DNA of 64,000 bases, from contig JAZGTH010000011.1 in the NCBI GenBank assembly GCA_036877525.1, forward strand, positions 4,266,001 to 4,330,000, given 5' to 3'. A program made the position numbers and the translations under genes. Of this stretch, positions 36,926 through 48,932 are shown piece by piece; the stretch's first letter is position 1, and every line of letters starts with the position of its first letter. The notes under the pieces were generated by a model. That model worked only from the letters and a program-made list of their open reading frames with translations. It did not search any database and was not told the origin of the DNA. Source of the stretch: Chromobotia macracanthus (Eukaryota > Chordata > Actinopteri > Cypriniformes > Botiidae).

Positions 36926-37402
36926 CCCTCTCTTCTCTTGTTCTTCATTTACCTTCATATTTCTCTGTTCTCACGTCAGTGACTGATAAACATATTTGAG
37001 ACTATGAGAGAGTATAAATATAATTTTTGTATTCATACTGGCTTCATTATTTTAAAAACATTAAAAAATGTTTATACCATTTTCAGCAAAAGTTTTGATT
37101 TAACAACTCAAATGTCAAGTGGTGTAAACATCAAGCAGAAAATAATAACACATTTTCCTTCTTTTTTTATGAGGTCATATTCATGTCCCCATGAATACAC
37201 ATGAGCGTACACACCTTAATCATTATTTTATTTTCTGTAGGTTTTCAAACATAGTTGTGTGTGATCAGCTATATGATTATACATTTGCATAAATGAGTAC
37301 ACACGGTTAGTTAATGACTCCTGTTAGTTAGTAAATTTCATTTAAAGTACTTTAATGGCATGATTGTGATTGCATATACAATTTTTTGTTATATATGCTG
37401 CA

Positions 37403-37620
37403 TGTTACGCTGCATGTAAATAACTAGCAGGGTTATTTGCCGTGCCAGGCAGACGCTCCTTTCCAACACACACACATTGATGGAGGCCTAGTGCTTACAA
37501 GGGCCAAATACTACACTCACACACAAAACTGTGTGACAATATAAAAGGAGCACCAGGTGAGCACTTCATAGTGTGCACCTCTAAATGAATCGCTTGGAAT
37601 GCTAATAAAACATACAGTGT
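37403..37620 (+). repeat. Left arm of the long-inverted-repeat element
   Basis: Pairs with 37972-38184. It includes an inward-facing TATAAAAGG at 37540-37548. Confidence 0.85.
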
Positions 37621-37785
37621 TGTTGTATGTATTAAAAGCATTATACACATTAAAAGTGATTATACATATAATAAAAACAAGTATTGATAAAAAATGTACA
37701 GTTTAAAAATAGCAACAAACAGTAGTATGGTGTTAAAATGGGATGCTAGTTAAAGGAAAAAATATGAAAATGGTCAAATATATGA

Positions 37786-37902
37786 CTAGTTAGTCTTGCT
37801 CTCTCTCATGGCTTTCTTCATCTCCTCGTCCTCCTCTCCGCTTCTCTCTGGATAGACGACAGGTTGAGGTCCAGACGGGAACAGCTCCAGATGTTCTGAT
37901 CT
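37786..37902 (-). pseudogene. Possible 3' exon remnant with UIM-like C-terminus
   Basis: A 38-codon open frame plus stop, on the minus strand in the centre of the long-inverted-repeat element. It starts just after CACTAG, which is both an in-frame stop and a possible splice acceptor. It reads RSEHLELFPSGPQPVVYPER and ends SGEEDEEMKKAMRESKTN before TAG. The last part has the layout of a ubiquitin-interacting motif: an acidic run, then M-x-x-A-M-x-x-S. There is no in-frame ATG, so alone it is not a gene. It may be the last exon of a mobile-element gene or a captured host exon, or chance. I recognise no specific family. Confidence 0.3.
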
Positions 37903-37971
37903 CTAGTGTCTCTCGTTTATTAAGTCAAGCTGTGGGCTCTTCAGTATCTCAGCGTGCTTTACATTAGCATG

Positions 37972-38184
37972 ACACTGTATGTCTTATTAGCATCCCAAGC
38001 ACTTCATTTAGAGGTGCACACTATGAAGTGCTCACCTGGTGCTCCTTTTATACTGTCACACAGTTTAGTATTTGTATTTGGCCCTTGTAAGCACTAGGCC
38101 TCCATTGATGTGTGTGTGTGTTGGAAAGGAGTGTCTGCCTGGCACGGCAAATTACCCTGCTAGCTATTTACATGCAGCGTAACA
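37972..38184 (-). repeat. Right arm of the long-inverted-repeat element
   Basis: Reverse complement of 37403-37620. The same TATAAAAGG lies here on the minus strand at 38044-38052, facing the centre. Confidence 0.85.
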
Positions 38185-39103
38185 GTATTAGAGTTTAGCA
38201 TGAGACGGGGCGGGAACGCTTAATCGAGCATGCGAGGGGGCCCAATGCATTTTTAACAAGAGGAGCGCGGTGAATAAAGAGGGAAAACGAGGGAAAGACG
38301 GAGAGATGGTGGCTTTTGTTGAGCGATAAAGCGCTCGAGAGGCTGAAAGGTTGACAAAAGCTCGGGTATTTTAATATGAAAGAGCCCTCGTGTGTGGCAC
38401 AGGGCACACACACTGTTGTAAAGATGTCCCTGCTCGGTGTGTGTTGTGTGTGTGTGTTGGAGCCTCAGGATTGGCACCACGCAGTTGTGACGTCTGTTGA
38501 ACTGATTTCCAGTCTCGTGAGCCTCATCATTGTTGTCGTCTGCTGAGTGCTCTAAGGCAGAAGATGGACATATGTCAAAAGTATCATGCAGACCTAGAGC
38601 GTGCACACAACAGATGAAGCTCGCACCAAATGTTGATCAATAAGAATCTGAGTTTCATACTGGGGGTGTGGAAAATAATCAAAATGTAAAGTAATTTAAT
38701 CAACATGTAATTGAAGTGGTGGGAATCAGATGGGAATTAAATTACTTTACATATAGAAGTCTTAAAGGGACAGTACAATTAAAGTTACATTTATTCATTT
38801 GGCAGTAGTAAAACCAGCCTAAATTAGGACTGGTTTGGTCAAGAAACCTAACTGTAATTGGACTTCAGGGGCTGAAAATAAACATAACAGCCCTGTAGAA
38901 AATAAATATTAACATGCTGAGATTCACAAAGTAATTTGTTTTAAAATTTGTTTCATAATATTCACAGTAAGAAGGGTGATGTGATGCTTTGGGCGTGAAT
39001 TTTAGCACTGATGAGCAATGATGTCGGTGCCTCTTTGGGAAATAAGATCAAAAAAGTAAAAGATCAAAGTGTGCCAGTGACATTCATTAGTGGATGCTTC
39101 CCT

Positions 39104-39107
39104 GCAC

Positions 39108-39138
<31 letters not shown>

Positions 39139-39192
39139 CCTCTCTGTCTCTCCCTCTCTGTCTCTCCCTCTCTGTCTCCTTCTCTCTCCCCT
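39104..39192 (+). repeat. (CT)n with CTCTGTCTCTCC units
   Basis: Pure CT run followed by three CTCCCTCTCTGT-type units. Confidence 0.92.
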
Positions 39193-41415
39193 TTTGTCTT
39201 CATTCTTCGTCACACCTTTATCACCCTCTGCCTCCGTTGTTGTTTTCTACAGAATGCAACAGTTGTGCTTCAGAAGTAAAAATCCCATTCATTCTCTTCA
39301 TAGGGGAATTGATTTTTAACAATAACTATAAACCTATAGAGACAGACCTGCTGTGGACTCAGAGATTGATCATTGATGGCAAATGTCTTTGTTAAAACCA
39401 TCAGTCTTTGTTATTTGATATTTTAAAAAATCGTGTTTAACAGTGGAAGTCCTGGTACAGAACTGCACCACCCATAATCCTGCAGTGAATTATCCAACAA
39501 ATGAGATAACTGTGGCAAGCAAAATGCACCTAAAGAGAGCTATTTTTAATTTATTTCTTAAAATATATAGTTTTCATACTTAAGATCAACAACTCGGAAT
39601 TGGATATTTTCCATTACATACTCTTAATAAAAATGTATGTTATTACTGCACCAAAAAAAGGTTCAATTTTCACAAGCTTGTTTGCTTCAAATCAAAGTTT
39701 GTAATGTTGTGATTATTTCTGGAGCTTATTGATTTGGTTTATGTCTTTAATGACATAAACCATAAACCAATAATTTATGTTTACTCTTTAATGAAGATTT
39801 ATTTAAATCCCTATAAAAAAATTGAACAAGAAGAAAATACTTCTGGAACAAAGACAGCTTATACAGTGTATGAGCACGCCTGCGCTCTGTTCCTCTTTGT
39901 CCCTTCATCTTAGTTTTCTCTCAGTTTTCTCCTCCTCCACCTGCAGAATGTCTTTCTTTCTGCTCTTCATGCTCAGGTCTGTTAATTCACCGGCTCTTGT
40001 GTCTGGTGTAGTGTGAGTACGCTGAGGAGAAAGCTTTATCATGCCCCAGCAGCGGACATAAGCGTAAGCCTTTGAACATTTGGCACGGACAGGCAGAGAG
40101 CGACAGCGCTCGCTTCTCGCCTCTTTGTGACGCTCTTGCTGACCACAGAAGCCTTTTCATGATATAAGAAAAGCATCCGATGTCTGAGGAGAATTTCATG
40201 TTCTGTGTGGAGCTCACAGGGAAAGTCCTAAAATACTGTGAAAGTGGCAAAAAGTGTATAGACGGTACTTCAGTGTCAGAGATGTAGCTTTTTTTGAGTC
40301 CTTCGCTCTAGAGAATGTGTTACTTCAAATGGTTTGTTTTCATTTCAACACTTGAAAAGTTTCTGAATGTGTGCAGAGTTTTCATTTGGTAGTAAAATAA
40401 GTCGGGGTGGGTATTGCGGCCAATTTGGCGTTTCTATTTTTATTTATATGGTTTCAGATTGATCCAACATCGATTATCAAGATGGAATAAAAATGTTAGT
40501 TTTGCAGGCATGGAATCCAAATTTATATACAAACACCGGTAACTAAAACATACTAAACGTACTGACACGTCAGGCTCAGTTCCCCTTTTAAACTGATTGT
40601 GAATGCATGCAAGTTGTTGCCGCCATGCGACCCTTGTTATGACTTTCAAAGACTTTTTAATAACTCTGAGATTTGAGTCTAGATCTGCATCCCTGTCCTT
40701 CCCTGCCAACTGCAGCAAAATCTTCCCGTGTAACCATGGCAACGAAGCCATCCTACACCTTTTGTCTCAGTGTGTGACGGGTGAGAGTTGACAGTTGAGG
40801 GTTTGTGATGTGTCTGGCATTCTTGTTTCTTCACCTTGAGTCGTCAGATGTAGGTTCAGTTGTTAAATGTCTTAAGTCATCAGTGTAATTGATGCAAATG
40901 AGTCGTGAGGTATTATGTTAAACGTCTCAGTCTAGGCTTTGCGTTTTGTTAATTTTCTTGCGTAATTCGTGAATAAATTAGTTGCTTTGTGTTTGCGTCT
41001 TTTTGTTTGTTTACTTCTATTTTTGTTGTTGCTTGTGGTTGCTGGGATGTTTTTTCTGGTTGCTAGGGTGATGCTAGGGAGTTTAATAATATTCCAGCTT
41101 CTACAGATTGTTCAGGTCCCTCTTTCAGTGTAAGTCTAAGGGATTTTTCGCTTTGCATAGAAATTATATTGCATAGACAAAATTGCATAGAAATTATTAT
41201 TGCACCTTTTTTCAACAAGCTAAATGATTTGGGGTCTCATTAATATCGTTAGCTTGAACCAGTTACCCATCTAAAACATAGGTTAAGGTATGTAAACAAA
41301 CTTTTAATTCTAGGTCTGAGTGATAGTACTAACTAACTAAATATGATAGTTGGGTATAGAATGTGTGACCTGGCAAGCGAATAATTTTCTGTTTTCTCGT
41401 TTTCTCCCTTGTTAG

Positions 41416-41530
41416 GTGTCTCTCGTGTGTCAATGGATCCTTTCCCTGCCATTGGTGCAAATATCGCCACATGTGTACCCACAATGCCAACGACTGCTCG
41501 TTCCAGGAGGGCCGTGTCAACACATCTGAG
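41416..41530 (+). CDS. plxna1: plxna1 exon f: PSI2 core
   Basis: This 115-nt exon follows acceptor CTTGTTAG, completes Ser204, and ends in phase 0 at TCT GAG|GTCTGT. It encodes CLSCVNGSFPCHWCKYRHMC, then THNANDCSFQEGRVNTSE (residues 205-242). Cysteines 205, 208, 215, 218, 224 and 231 join Cys199 and Cys244 on neighbouring exons to make an eight-cysteine PSI module. NGS and NTS are sequons. The donor GTCTGT departs from GTRAGT at +3 and +4, so it is the weakest donor of the set; no better in-frame GT lies immediately beside it. Confidence 0.94.
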
Positions 41531-43699
41531 GTCTGTCTTTCTAACACGATATACTATTTATATTTATATCCACAAACCTCTTTCTTTGCATGACCCGCTT
41601 TTCGTTTCATAGAAGACTGCTTTTCAGGTTTGTAGCCCATCACCCGTAAATACACATCTACAGGGGCGCACGTCCCCACATGGGCGGTCGTGTCCCATTT
41701 GCGAGCATTGTTCTTCTGTTTTGTTTTTGTGCGAGCAGCTGTTCTGAGGAGAGCGGCGCTGGATTAATGCACTTATAATCGGCGCTGACTGAATGACTAT
41801 GCAAATTGTATCGTGTTCTACATTTACAAATGCTACATTTGCATAAAAACCAATATCAATCACATCTCTTTCCGTTCTTCGTGAGCGTAGGAACTGCAAG
41901 TGGCTGCATTTCGCGTGTACAGTGTGTTATGATTACCGACGCGCGTGGAAACACACGCATCAATCTTCAGCGTGCTTATTCTTGACTGCAGAAGTATTGT
42001 CGAGGGAGCAGTTGTGTCTTAAAGTGCTTTCAGTCAACTGGGGGGCGTTCGCATGCCCTGCAGATAAACAGCGCGTTTGGTGTTGAGGGGGCATTTGCAT
42101 GTTATGTACACAAATGGTTACCCTTTATCACAGGCCCTTATTGCAGTTCGCTCCCAAACACGTTTCTGCTGTGTTCAGAGTTTATTCGCAGGTATTTTTA
42201 ATTGGTCAAGACAATCCCAGCTCAATCCATTTGTATCTCGCACCCAAGCCTGGTGTAGTTGGCCCTGTCTGCGCTCTTTGAATGAGCGAGACATTTCTGC
42301 GTGTTTTCTCATTGTGTTTTCATTTAATGATTCATGTATCGTTTAACTTCACGTTTACATTTATATTGATATTTTGCGTTGATATTTTGTTGCGCGTTAT
42401 TCTAGCTTTGTAACCACGCCGATATACAAAGATTTACATACAAATAGAAAATGTAAATGCAAGCTCTCTGTAGTTTCTACTTATTCAGAGAACTTGTTAT
42501 GAGAACGCTTCAAGATGTTCCAGCGAATTGTAAATGGTTTATTTGCGCAATAAGGTTTGAGAAACCGTGCTGCATTGGGAATGTCTTCAAGGCTAAAGGC
42601 TTAATGGAGTGCCTTCATTTTATTAAGCAAATGTATAACGTGCCATTGTTTCGCTAGATCATATAGTCCCTGGCATGTAAGCTCAGGTTAATAGAGTTAT
42701 TCCAAAGTCCTTTTAACGAAGTCTTTTCATTCGCTAGGGCAGACATATTGAGCATTGCACTTTTCCCCATTTATATAAACATATCTGCAGCATCTTGTTA
42801 ATTTTATAATCTTTGGTTTCTCTCAGTAATATGTGCTGCTTCTAGGCAAACAGGTGTTTGGTGTCATAATATAGCTGTGGCTGTTGGGTATTTTAGCACA
42901 GCTGAGAGGCTGATTGTATTGACCAGTCAGCATTCAGGACCAAAACTGTAAGTTTTGTACTGTGTGCTTTGATTTATTGATGTGAAACATTAATACCAGC
43001 TGTTCCTCTTCCGTAATTGTTTTTGAGTATGAATTTAAATGGACTCAGACTTCAATTTATATGGACTTCAAACTTCCTGTGTGACTTCCTGTTTGTCAGC
43101 ACCAACACTAAAGATTACTGGAGAAGATGACCATGGCGTGGAGATTGTGTTATGTGGTGTTTATTGGTCTGGTGAAGAGGCTGAGGAAAGGCATGGGGTT
43201 GAAACATGAAATGACGGTGGTTGAGATCTGTTGTGTTCAGGTATAGAGTGAATAAGAAGCAGTGGAAGTGAAATTTCAAAGGCTGCTTTTCATCATGCTG
43301 CATCATGCTGCTTTTCATCATTTTCACTCAGTGGCTGTGTCTTAAAATCTTAACATATGAAGTTGAGTTAAAATGTAACTTAACACCTGGGCTGTTTCGT
43401 CATTTCATTATATAAACATGATTGTAAGGATGGCTGATAAACCAGAGCAGAACAGATAAAAAATTGTAAAAAAAAAGGTTTTTTTAATTTTCTGTAATTT
43501 TACATTATTATTGTTATTTAAATATTTAATTTCAAATGTGATCATACTTTACTTGGACATTATTTAAAATATAAACACATTATTTATTCATTAGCTGTGG
43601 TCAAAATTTATCAAAATTAATGCTAAAACTTTTTTACAGTATCATAATAATATTCAATATCATTTTCTTTATATCATTCACCTTACAAGACTATAACTT

Positions 43700-43890
43700 T
43701 GCAACCTTGACTACAACCTTGCAATGGTCTGAATGCAATGATTGGTTGTCTTACTTGTGTCAAATTATGTGTGTGTTCATGTGTTGGAGGAGGCGTGGCT
43801 TTGGAGAGCCCTGAAGGGAGAATGGGATCTAATGCTTTCAAAACTAGGTTGTTATTGCGAGCCTCTCCGAAGTTGTCTACCCTACCTTAA
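43700..43890. mobile_element. MITE-C copy 3
   Basis: Contains GGAGGCGTGGCTTTGGAGAG and TTGTTATTGCGAGCCTCTCC. The right end is GTCTACCCTACCTTAA. The left end is approximate. Confidence 0.68.
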
Positions 43891-45559
43891 AAAGGTACCC
43901 AGACATCCTCACGGAGACGTGAAAGATAAAGCGTGCAGTCAGCGAGCGTAATGAGTCACATTTGCAAATCAAATGTATATAAATCAACATTTGCCTGACA
44001 GCGGATAAACAGAGGAACACATTAAATTTGACCAGGCGGAAAATTGCTTCAGTAAGCCACACTTGAGGAATCCACAAGAAGAAATAAACAAACATACTTA
44101 AAAACAAACAAACAGCGGCGCTAACACATTCGTTCTGCTGTTCGTCATTTGTGAGCGCAGCTGTTGGCGGGTAGATTGTGTAGTCACAGTCTTTTCCTTT
44201 GTTAGTGCCAAACGCGTCCGTCCATTTCATGAACCTTTCCGAGAATCGTGTAGAACTGAAAATGTGTTACGGTAACGTTTTTGGAAAAAACTTTTAAATA
44301 ACGTTTGAATAACATCTTTGTTCATCCTTCCAGCTTACATAATGTGTTGTCATGCTGGAACGCTCAATGCGTCAACATGCATCCACAAATGGACCACTGA
44401 GATTGGCTAAAAGCTGTTGAGCCCGTATGAGAACCCAACGTTGTATCTCTCCGTCACATCTCATTCATCCAACCTTGTTGAGATACAAGCTCCCGGTCTA
44501 TGAGCGTAATAAATGGAGTTTGTTTAAAGGATGATGAAACTGGTGTTACGGCTGCGTTCTCCCTCTCATTTGAGACTCATTAGTGAGCGTCTCCGATGAG
44601 ACAAATGAGGGTTTTGATAAATAAGTCATGGGGTGGTGTATCGCCAAGGCACCTCTCCTCAGTCTCGGGGGGGCTGCTTGATTCAGTGATGCTCTTCCTT
44701 GTGTTTGCTCTTATAAACAAAGACATATCACCCATGATAATAGCTGGAAAAGCAAAGGATTGTGGGGGTGTTTCTCCTCAGTCTGGTGCATTTTTGATTT
44801 TAAGATTTGAATTGTAAATATGGCTGCCCTAAACCAGTTTATAACACTCATAATTCATACAGGGCTGTTAGCATTAAAAGTGTTGTACTGAAAGCTATTG
44901 TACATAGATAGTTTTTTGGTAATAAAATAACTCGGTCGCATTTTCAGCAAATATATTTTGTCCATAGACATTGTAAACCGTTTCAGGGTGATGCATAACG
45001 CACTAATAAAGTTGTCAGAGGGAAGATAATTCAAGGAAAGCCTACACAGACAGAAGTAATTCTTTTGTCTTTTTGAAAGATGGTTGTATTTTTTCCACAG
45101 GGTTTCTTTGCCTCAATTATAATCAGCAGAAACTAATATGCTGTTGCCAGATTTGGAAACTGCACAGTTCAGTTCATCAGAATTTCTTTTTACTCAGGAT
45201 ATCATCGTGTTTATACTTTTTCCTTTTTCGGTTTTAGAGACTAATTAAAATGGGAATACAATTTTAATTTCATGTCTTTAGGTTTATCAGGAATTTCTGC
45301 AATTTTACTTATAGAAGCTTAATAATATCTGTGATTGGTCCGCTGAGCTTAAAAAGAATTTCAAACTGATAAAATAATAAAAATTGAGCCTTGTCAGTGT
45401 AAACTGAAAAATAACTGAGTCATAAGTGTTTTCAAAAGTGATTTAGTGAGTCTCAAGAAACCTGTGAAGAACCAGATCATATTTTACCCAACAAAAGAAA
45501 TGATGTTTTGAAAGAAACAAAATTAAGTCTATTTTACAACATTTTTGCATGGTGATGTT

Positions 45560-45790
45560 TGTACACACACAAACACATTTGTTTGACTACATTAGTGGGG
45601 TCATTTCATTGATTCCATTGATTTTATATCAGGATATTTGCTATCCCACATCCCCAACCCTACCCATAAACCTGACTTTCACAGAAACAAAAACAATATT
45701 TGGCTGGTTTATGTCCCCACCAGTTTTGTTGATATTTCACTATGCTAGTGAGGACATTTGGTTCTCACAAATATAGCTAAACCTGCACAC
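45560..45790. repeat. GGGGACATTTGGTCCCC dispersed repeat copy 3
   Basis: Contains CCCCAACCCTACCCATAAAC and GTGAGGACATTTGGTTCTCA. Diverged copy flanked by CA-rich DNA. Confidence 0.58.
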
Positions 45791-47854
45791 AAATGCACAC
45801 ATATATGAACATCACCAAAACTAATTTTGTTTCTTTCAAAATATATTTTTTTGTTGTTTTTTTGTCACCAGATCTATTGTGCTGTTTTTTTGGTTTGGTC
45901 TTTTTTTTCTTCTTTTCATCCGCTTCTGGTCTTCAGACTTCACCCGGCTGTGATCTATGCCCATCTGATTTGTCTGTCAGGTGTTCCTTCATCCCTTTCT
46001 CTCTCCTTCTCTCTCTTGCTCACTCACTCACTTGCTCTCAAATCTCTGCCCAGCTCCGGCAAATACACAGCAAATTCGGGTATCCCCTGCCTCTGATCTG
46101 GGCTCTGCTGGTGATAGGGCTTCACTACAAACAGTCGAGGAAGGAGCTCAGGGGCACGTTTCTCCCAGGATTCTTGTTCTGACTTTTGTGCCAAGAACTC
46201 ACGGCTCCCTCCCCCTTGCTGTTTCAGTTCTTTGAGAGCCTTCATATGAAGTTCCATCATCTTCCAACCAACACCCCGTCCTCTAGGGAGAGCAGCAATG
46301 ACAGTTCGTTGTAATTAATCAGTTAATCAGAATCGCAATTTGCAGAAATAGGGACCCTGCGATTCCACCCTCACCTTTGTTGTTTGGTGTCGGTTCTGTC
46401 CCGCTGTGTTGTGAGTAGGACTCAAAGCCCCGTGGTTCTTGTTCTCTCTGGCACTGGGCCTTTCGGAGGGATCTAAGGCTGCCACTGATCTGTGGCTTTA
46501 ATTATTCAAAGTGTATTAAATCTTAATTTCCAGATGCCTCAGCGTCTGGCTGCCTAATGGAGACCAAAGATGAATTTTATATTCTGGTCTCAAGGAGCTG
46601 GTGTGAGTGCTTGCATGGTCTTTCGTGGCACCCAGGGAGACTGGGCCAGAACTTGGTTTCTTATGCTGTTTCAACTCCATCCAGTGCTTCTTACTGGATT
46701 GCCTCATTTGACTTTGTACAGATGTCCAAATTTGTATCATTTTGATTTGGTGTACGTTTTATATTTATTGACTCACGTTCATTTGTTTTTCAGCATTGCT
46801 TGCTTTTTGGCATTTAAAGGTGATATAACGTGGCAGTAATGCTACGTGAATATTTATTTTAGTAACAGGTTGCCAGTTTTGCTAACACAGATTTGTTTTG
46901 GATTATACCTCGTCTTGCTAAGTTTTGAGAACTGCTCTATTTTTAAGTCTCGTGGGTGGACACTCCAAAGCTCTTAGACTTCAAAGTCCCTTTCATTCAA
47001 CATCAGACTCCTGCTAGAGTGTGTAATTGTTAAACCTCACCGTTTGGCCCTTACTAGTCAACAAGCTTCAGATTACCTAATTGGATAACATCTCATCTGC
47101 TCCTCATCTGCTACCCTGATGAGACTTGCCAAGTAAGTAGTAAACAAAATCAGTGGGGTAGACCAGGATTTAAAGAATTTTGGTGATGCTGCTCTCAAAT
47201 TGTTGATATAAATTGATTAAAAATAATAACAGGCTTGTCAAGTTGTTTAGCTGCGCGCTCAATAGCACTGCAGCATAAATAGCCAATCAGAGCTGTGCAA
47301 TTATTCCAACCATCTTGTTTAAAAGTGGTCTATTATCTGTTTACCTCAAAGACTTTTGGTGTTTGATAGCAAATTATAGGTGCAACTGAAGGAACACAAG
47401 AATGAAAACATTAAACTGCAAGTTATGTACTAGCAGCCCAGTTTAACTTCAATAAAGATGACAGGCCATTTTGGGTTTTATAGCAAAAATGCTCTTTTTG
47501 ACTTATGTGCTTAAGAAAAGACTGAAGGGGCAATATTAGGTTTTGTTGGCGTTTCAAATCTTAAATGAGATCATATCTATCTCCCTGAGGAAGTGCGGTC
47601 ATCATATCAGGCTTTTAGTTTAACTGTCTTCTATTCCTCTTTCCACTGTGGAGAGATGAAATAGCAGTGATGCAATTCTGCTCGTTGAGAACTTCCACCT
47701 ACACAAGTTATCATGAACTCAAAATATACTATTTTTATTTTTCCCATTCCAAGTGGAAACAAACAAGCCACACCCTCAATTTTTTCGTTTCACTTTAAAA
47801 TATGTCAGAACACTGGTTGCAAGTTGGTTGCAAGTTCCAGTTCAGGTGGACTTG

Positions 47855-48098
47855 AAGGTGCTTCACAATGCCGTAGAAGAACCATTTTCAGCTTTGTAAG
47901 TTCCTAAGGAACCTTTAAAAACCACAGAACCTTTCTGTTTAATAAAAGGTTCTATGTAGTGAAAAATGGTTCTTTAAACTATATAAAGGTAAGAATGAAA
48001 TGTTTCTTTTAGGAAACTTTGACTGAAAGGTTCTTTGGGGAACCAAAAATGGTCTTCTAAAGAACCTTTTAAGAAGCTTTATTTTTAAGAGTGTAGCT
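47855..48098. repeat. AAGGTTCTTT/AAAGAACCTT dispersed repeat
   Basis: Repeated inverted GGTTCT and AGAACC motifs, ending AAAGAACCTTTTAAGAAGCT and TTATTTTTAAGAGTGTA. A typical fish MITE-like sequence. Confidence 0.58.
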
Positions 48099-48282
48099 TT
48101 AGCAGACTGCATTGGTATCCTGGGGCCTGTACCGGTGTGCTGAAGCTTGTCCTGTCTGCTGTTGATTAGACGAGCATTCATTCATCACAGTTCCTCACTC
48201 CTTTCTGCCTGACACCTCATTCCTCATTGTTTAAGGAGACCCTGACAGGGTGGACTCGTTGAAGATAGGCAGGTACAATATA

Positions 48283-48397
48283 CATACAGTGCATTCAAGG
48301 TAAACGTTTAATTTAGTATACATGTATCCTTGGGATTGGAACCCTTGACCTAGATGTTGCTAGAACCATGCTCCACTAGTTGAGTTACTGCAGTGTA
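48283..48397 (-). mobile_element. SINE copy 5 (reverse), diverged
   Basis: On the minus strand: GTAACTCAACTAGTGGAGCA, then AGGTCAAGGGTTCCAATCCC. The tail ends near TTGAATGCACTGTATG. Confidence 0.62.
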
Positions 48398-48642
48398 AGA
48401 AATGTACAGTACATTTCAGGAAAGTGACTTGCATTTTTAACTCATCCGTACAAGAAATACTGTAAAAGTATCATGGTATCAGATGTTAGAACCATATTAT
48501 TTTGATATACCATGGTAATGATAATTGCCATATTCATGCAATACCATCGTATTTATACAGTAGGTATCGCAAAGCTCTTTGGTGCAACTATTAAGAACAA
48601 AGATTATACTGTTATTTATGAAAAGGTCACCATGTTTTTGTG

Positions 48643-48932
48643 TTAAAGCTGCAATTTGTATCTTTTGCCTCTCTGTCGCCACCTCTGTTTGAAACATAAA
48701 ATTGCAGGTTGTTTTTAGGTACTTTCTCTGTGTATGTTGGAGTCAAATGAAGCCAAACCGGCATTTCCCAGGAATGACCCGACAGCTCAGATTATAAATC
48801 ATTATTATGAACTTACTGATGTGACTCAGGGTAAGGTGAGGAGATCTTGTTGAGCACTGATCTGTTATGTACTTGCTCAATAACTGATTTTTGTTTATTT
48901 TTACCCCAGAAAGTTATGGACTGCAGCTTTAA
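48643..48932. mobile_element. TTAA-bounded MITE-B copy 3 (reverse)
   Basis: TTAAAGCTGCAATTTGTATC at the left and GGACTGCAGCTTTAA at the right. The interior GTCGCCACCTCTGTTTGAAA is the reverse complement of that in copies 1 and 2. Confidence 0.8.

Larger units (their letters stand above)
37403..38184. mobile_element. 782-bp element with long inverted repeats (about 215 bp)
   Basis: The left arm 37403-37620 and right arm 37972-38184 are reverse complements with only scattered differences. Outer ends are TGTTACGCTGCATGTAAATA and TATTTACATGCAGCGTAACA. Shared arm text includes GTGCCAGGCAGAC, GGAGGCCTAGTGCTTACAAG and AGCACTTCATAGTGTGCACC. The unique centre is about 350 bp and includes a minus-strand reading frame at 37786-37902. 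I find no clear target-site duplication. A foldback-type DNA transposon derivative is the simplest reading. Confidence 0.82.
36473..41415 (+). other. plxna1: plxna1 intron e-f (4.9 kb)
   Basis: Starts GTAAGT, ends GTTAG. It contains CT-rich microsatellites near 36804 and 39104 and the 782-bp long-inverted-repeat element at 37403. The stretches 38210-38640 and 39820-40440 show nothing I can name. Confidence 0.88.

Noticed and set aside
38030..38040. Splice donor CCAG|GTGAGC inside the inverted-repeat arm, to be joined to the UIM-like frame
   Set aside because: It lies only about 8 bases beyond the TATA box, upstream of where transcription from that TATA would begin, so the two signals cannot both serve one transcript.
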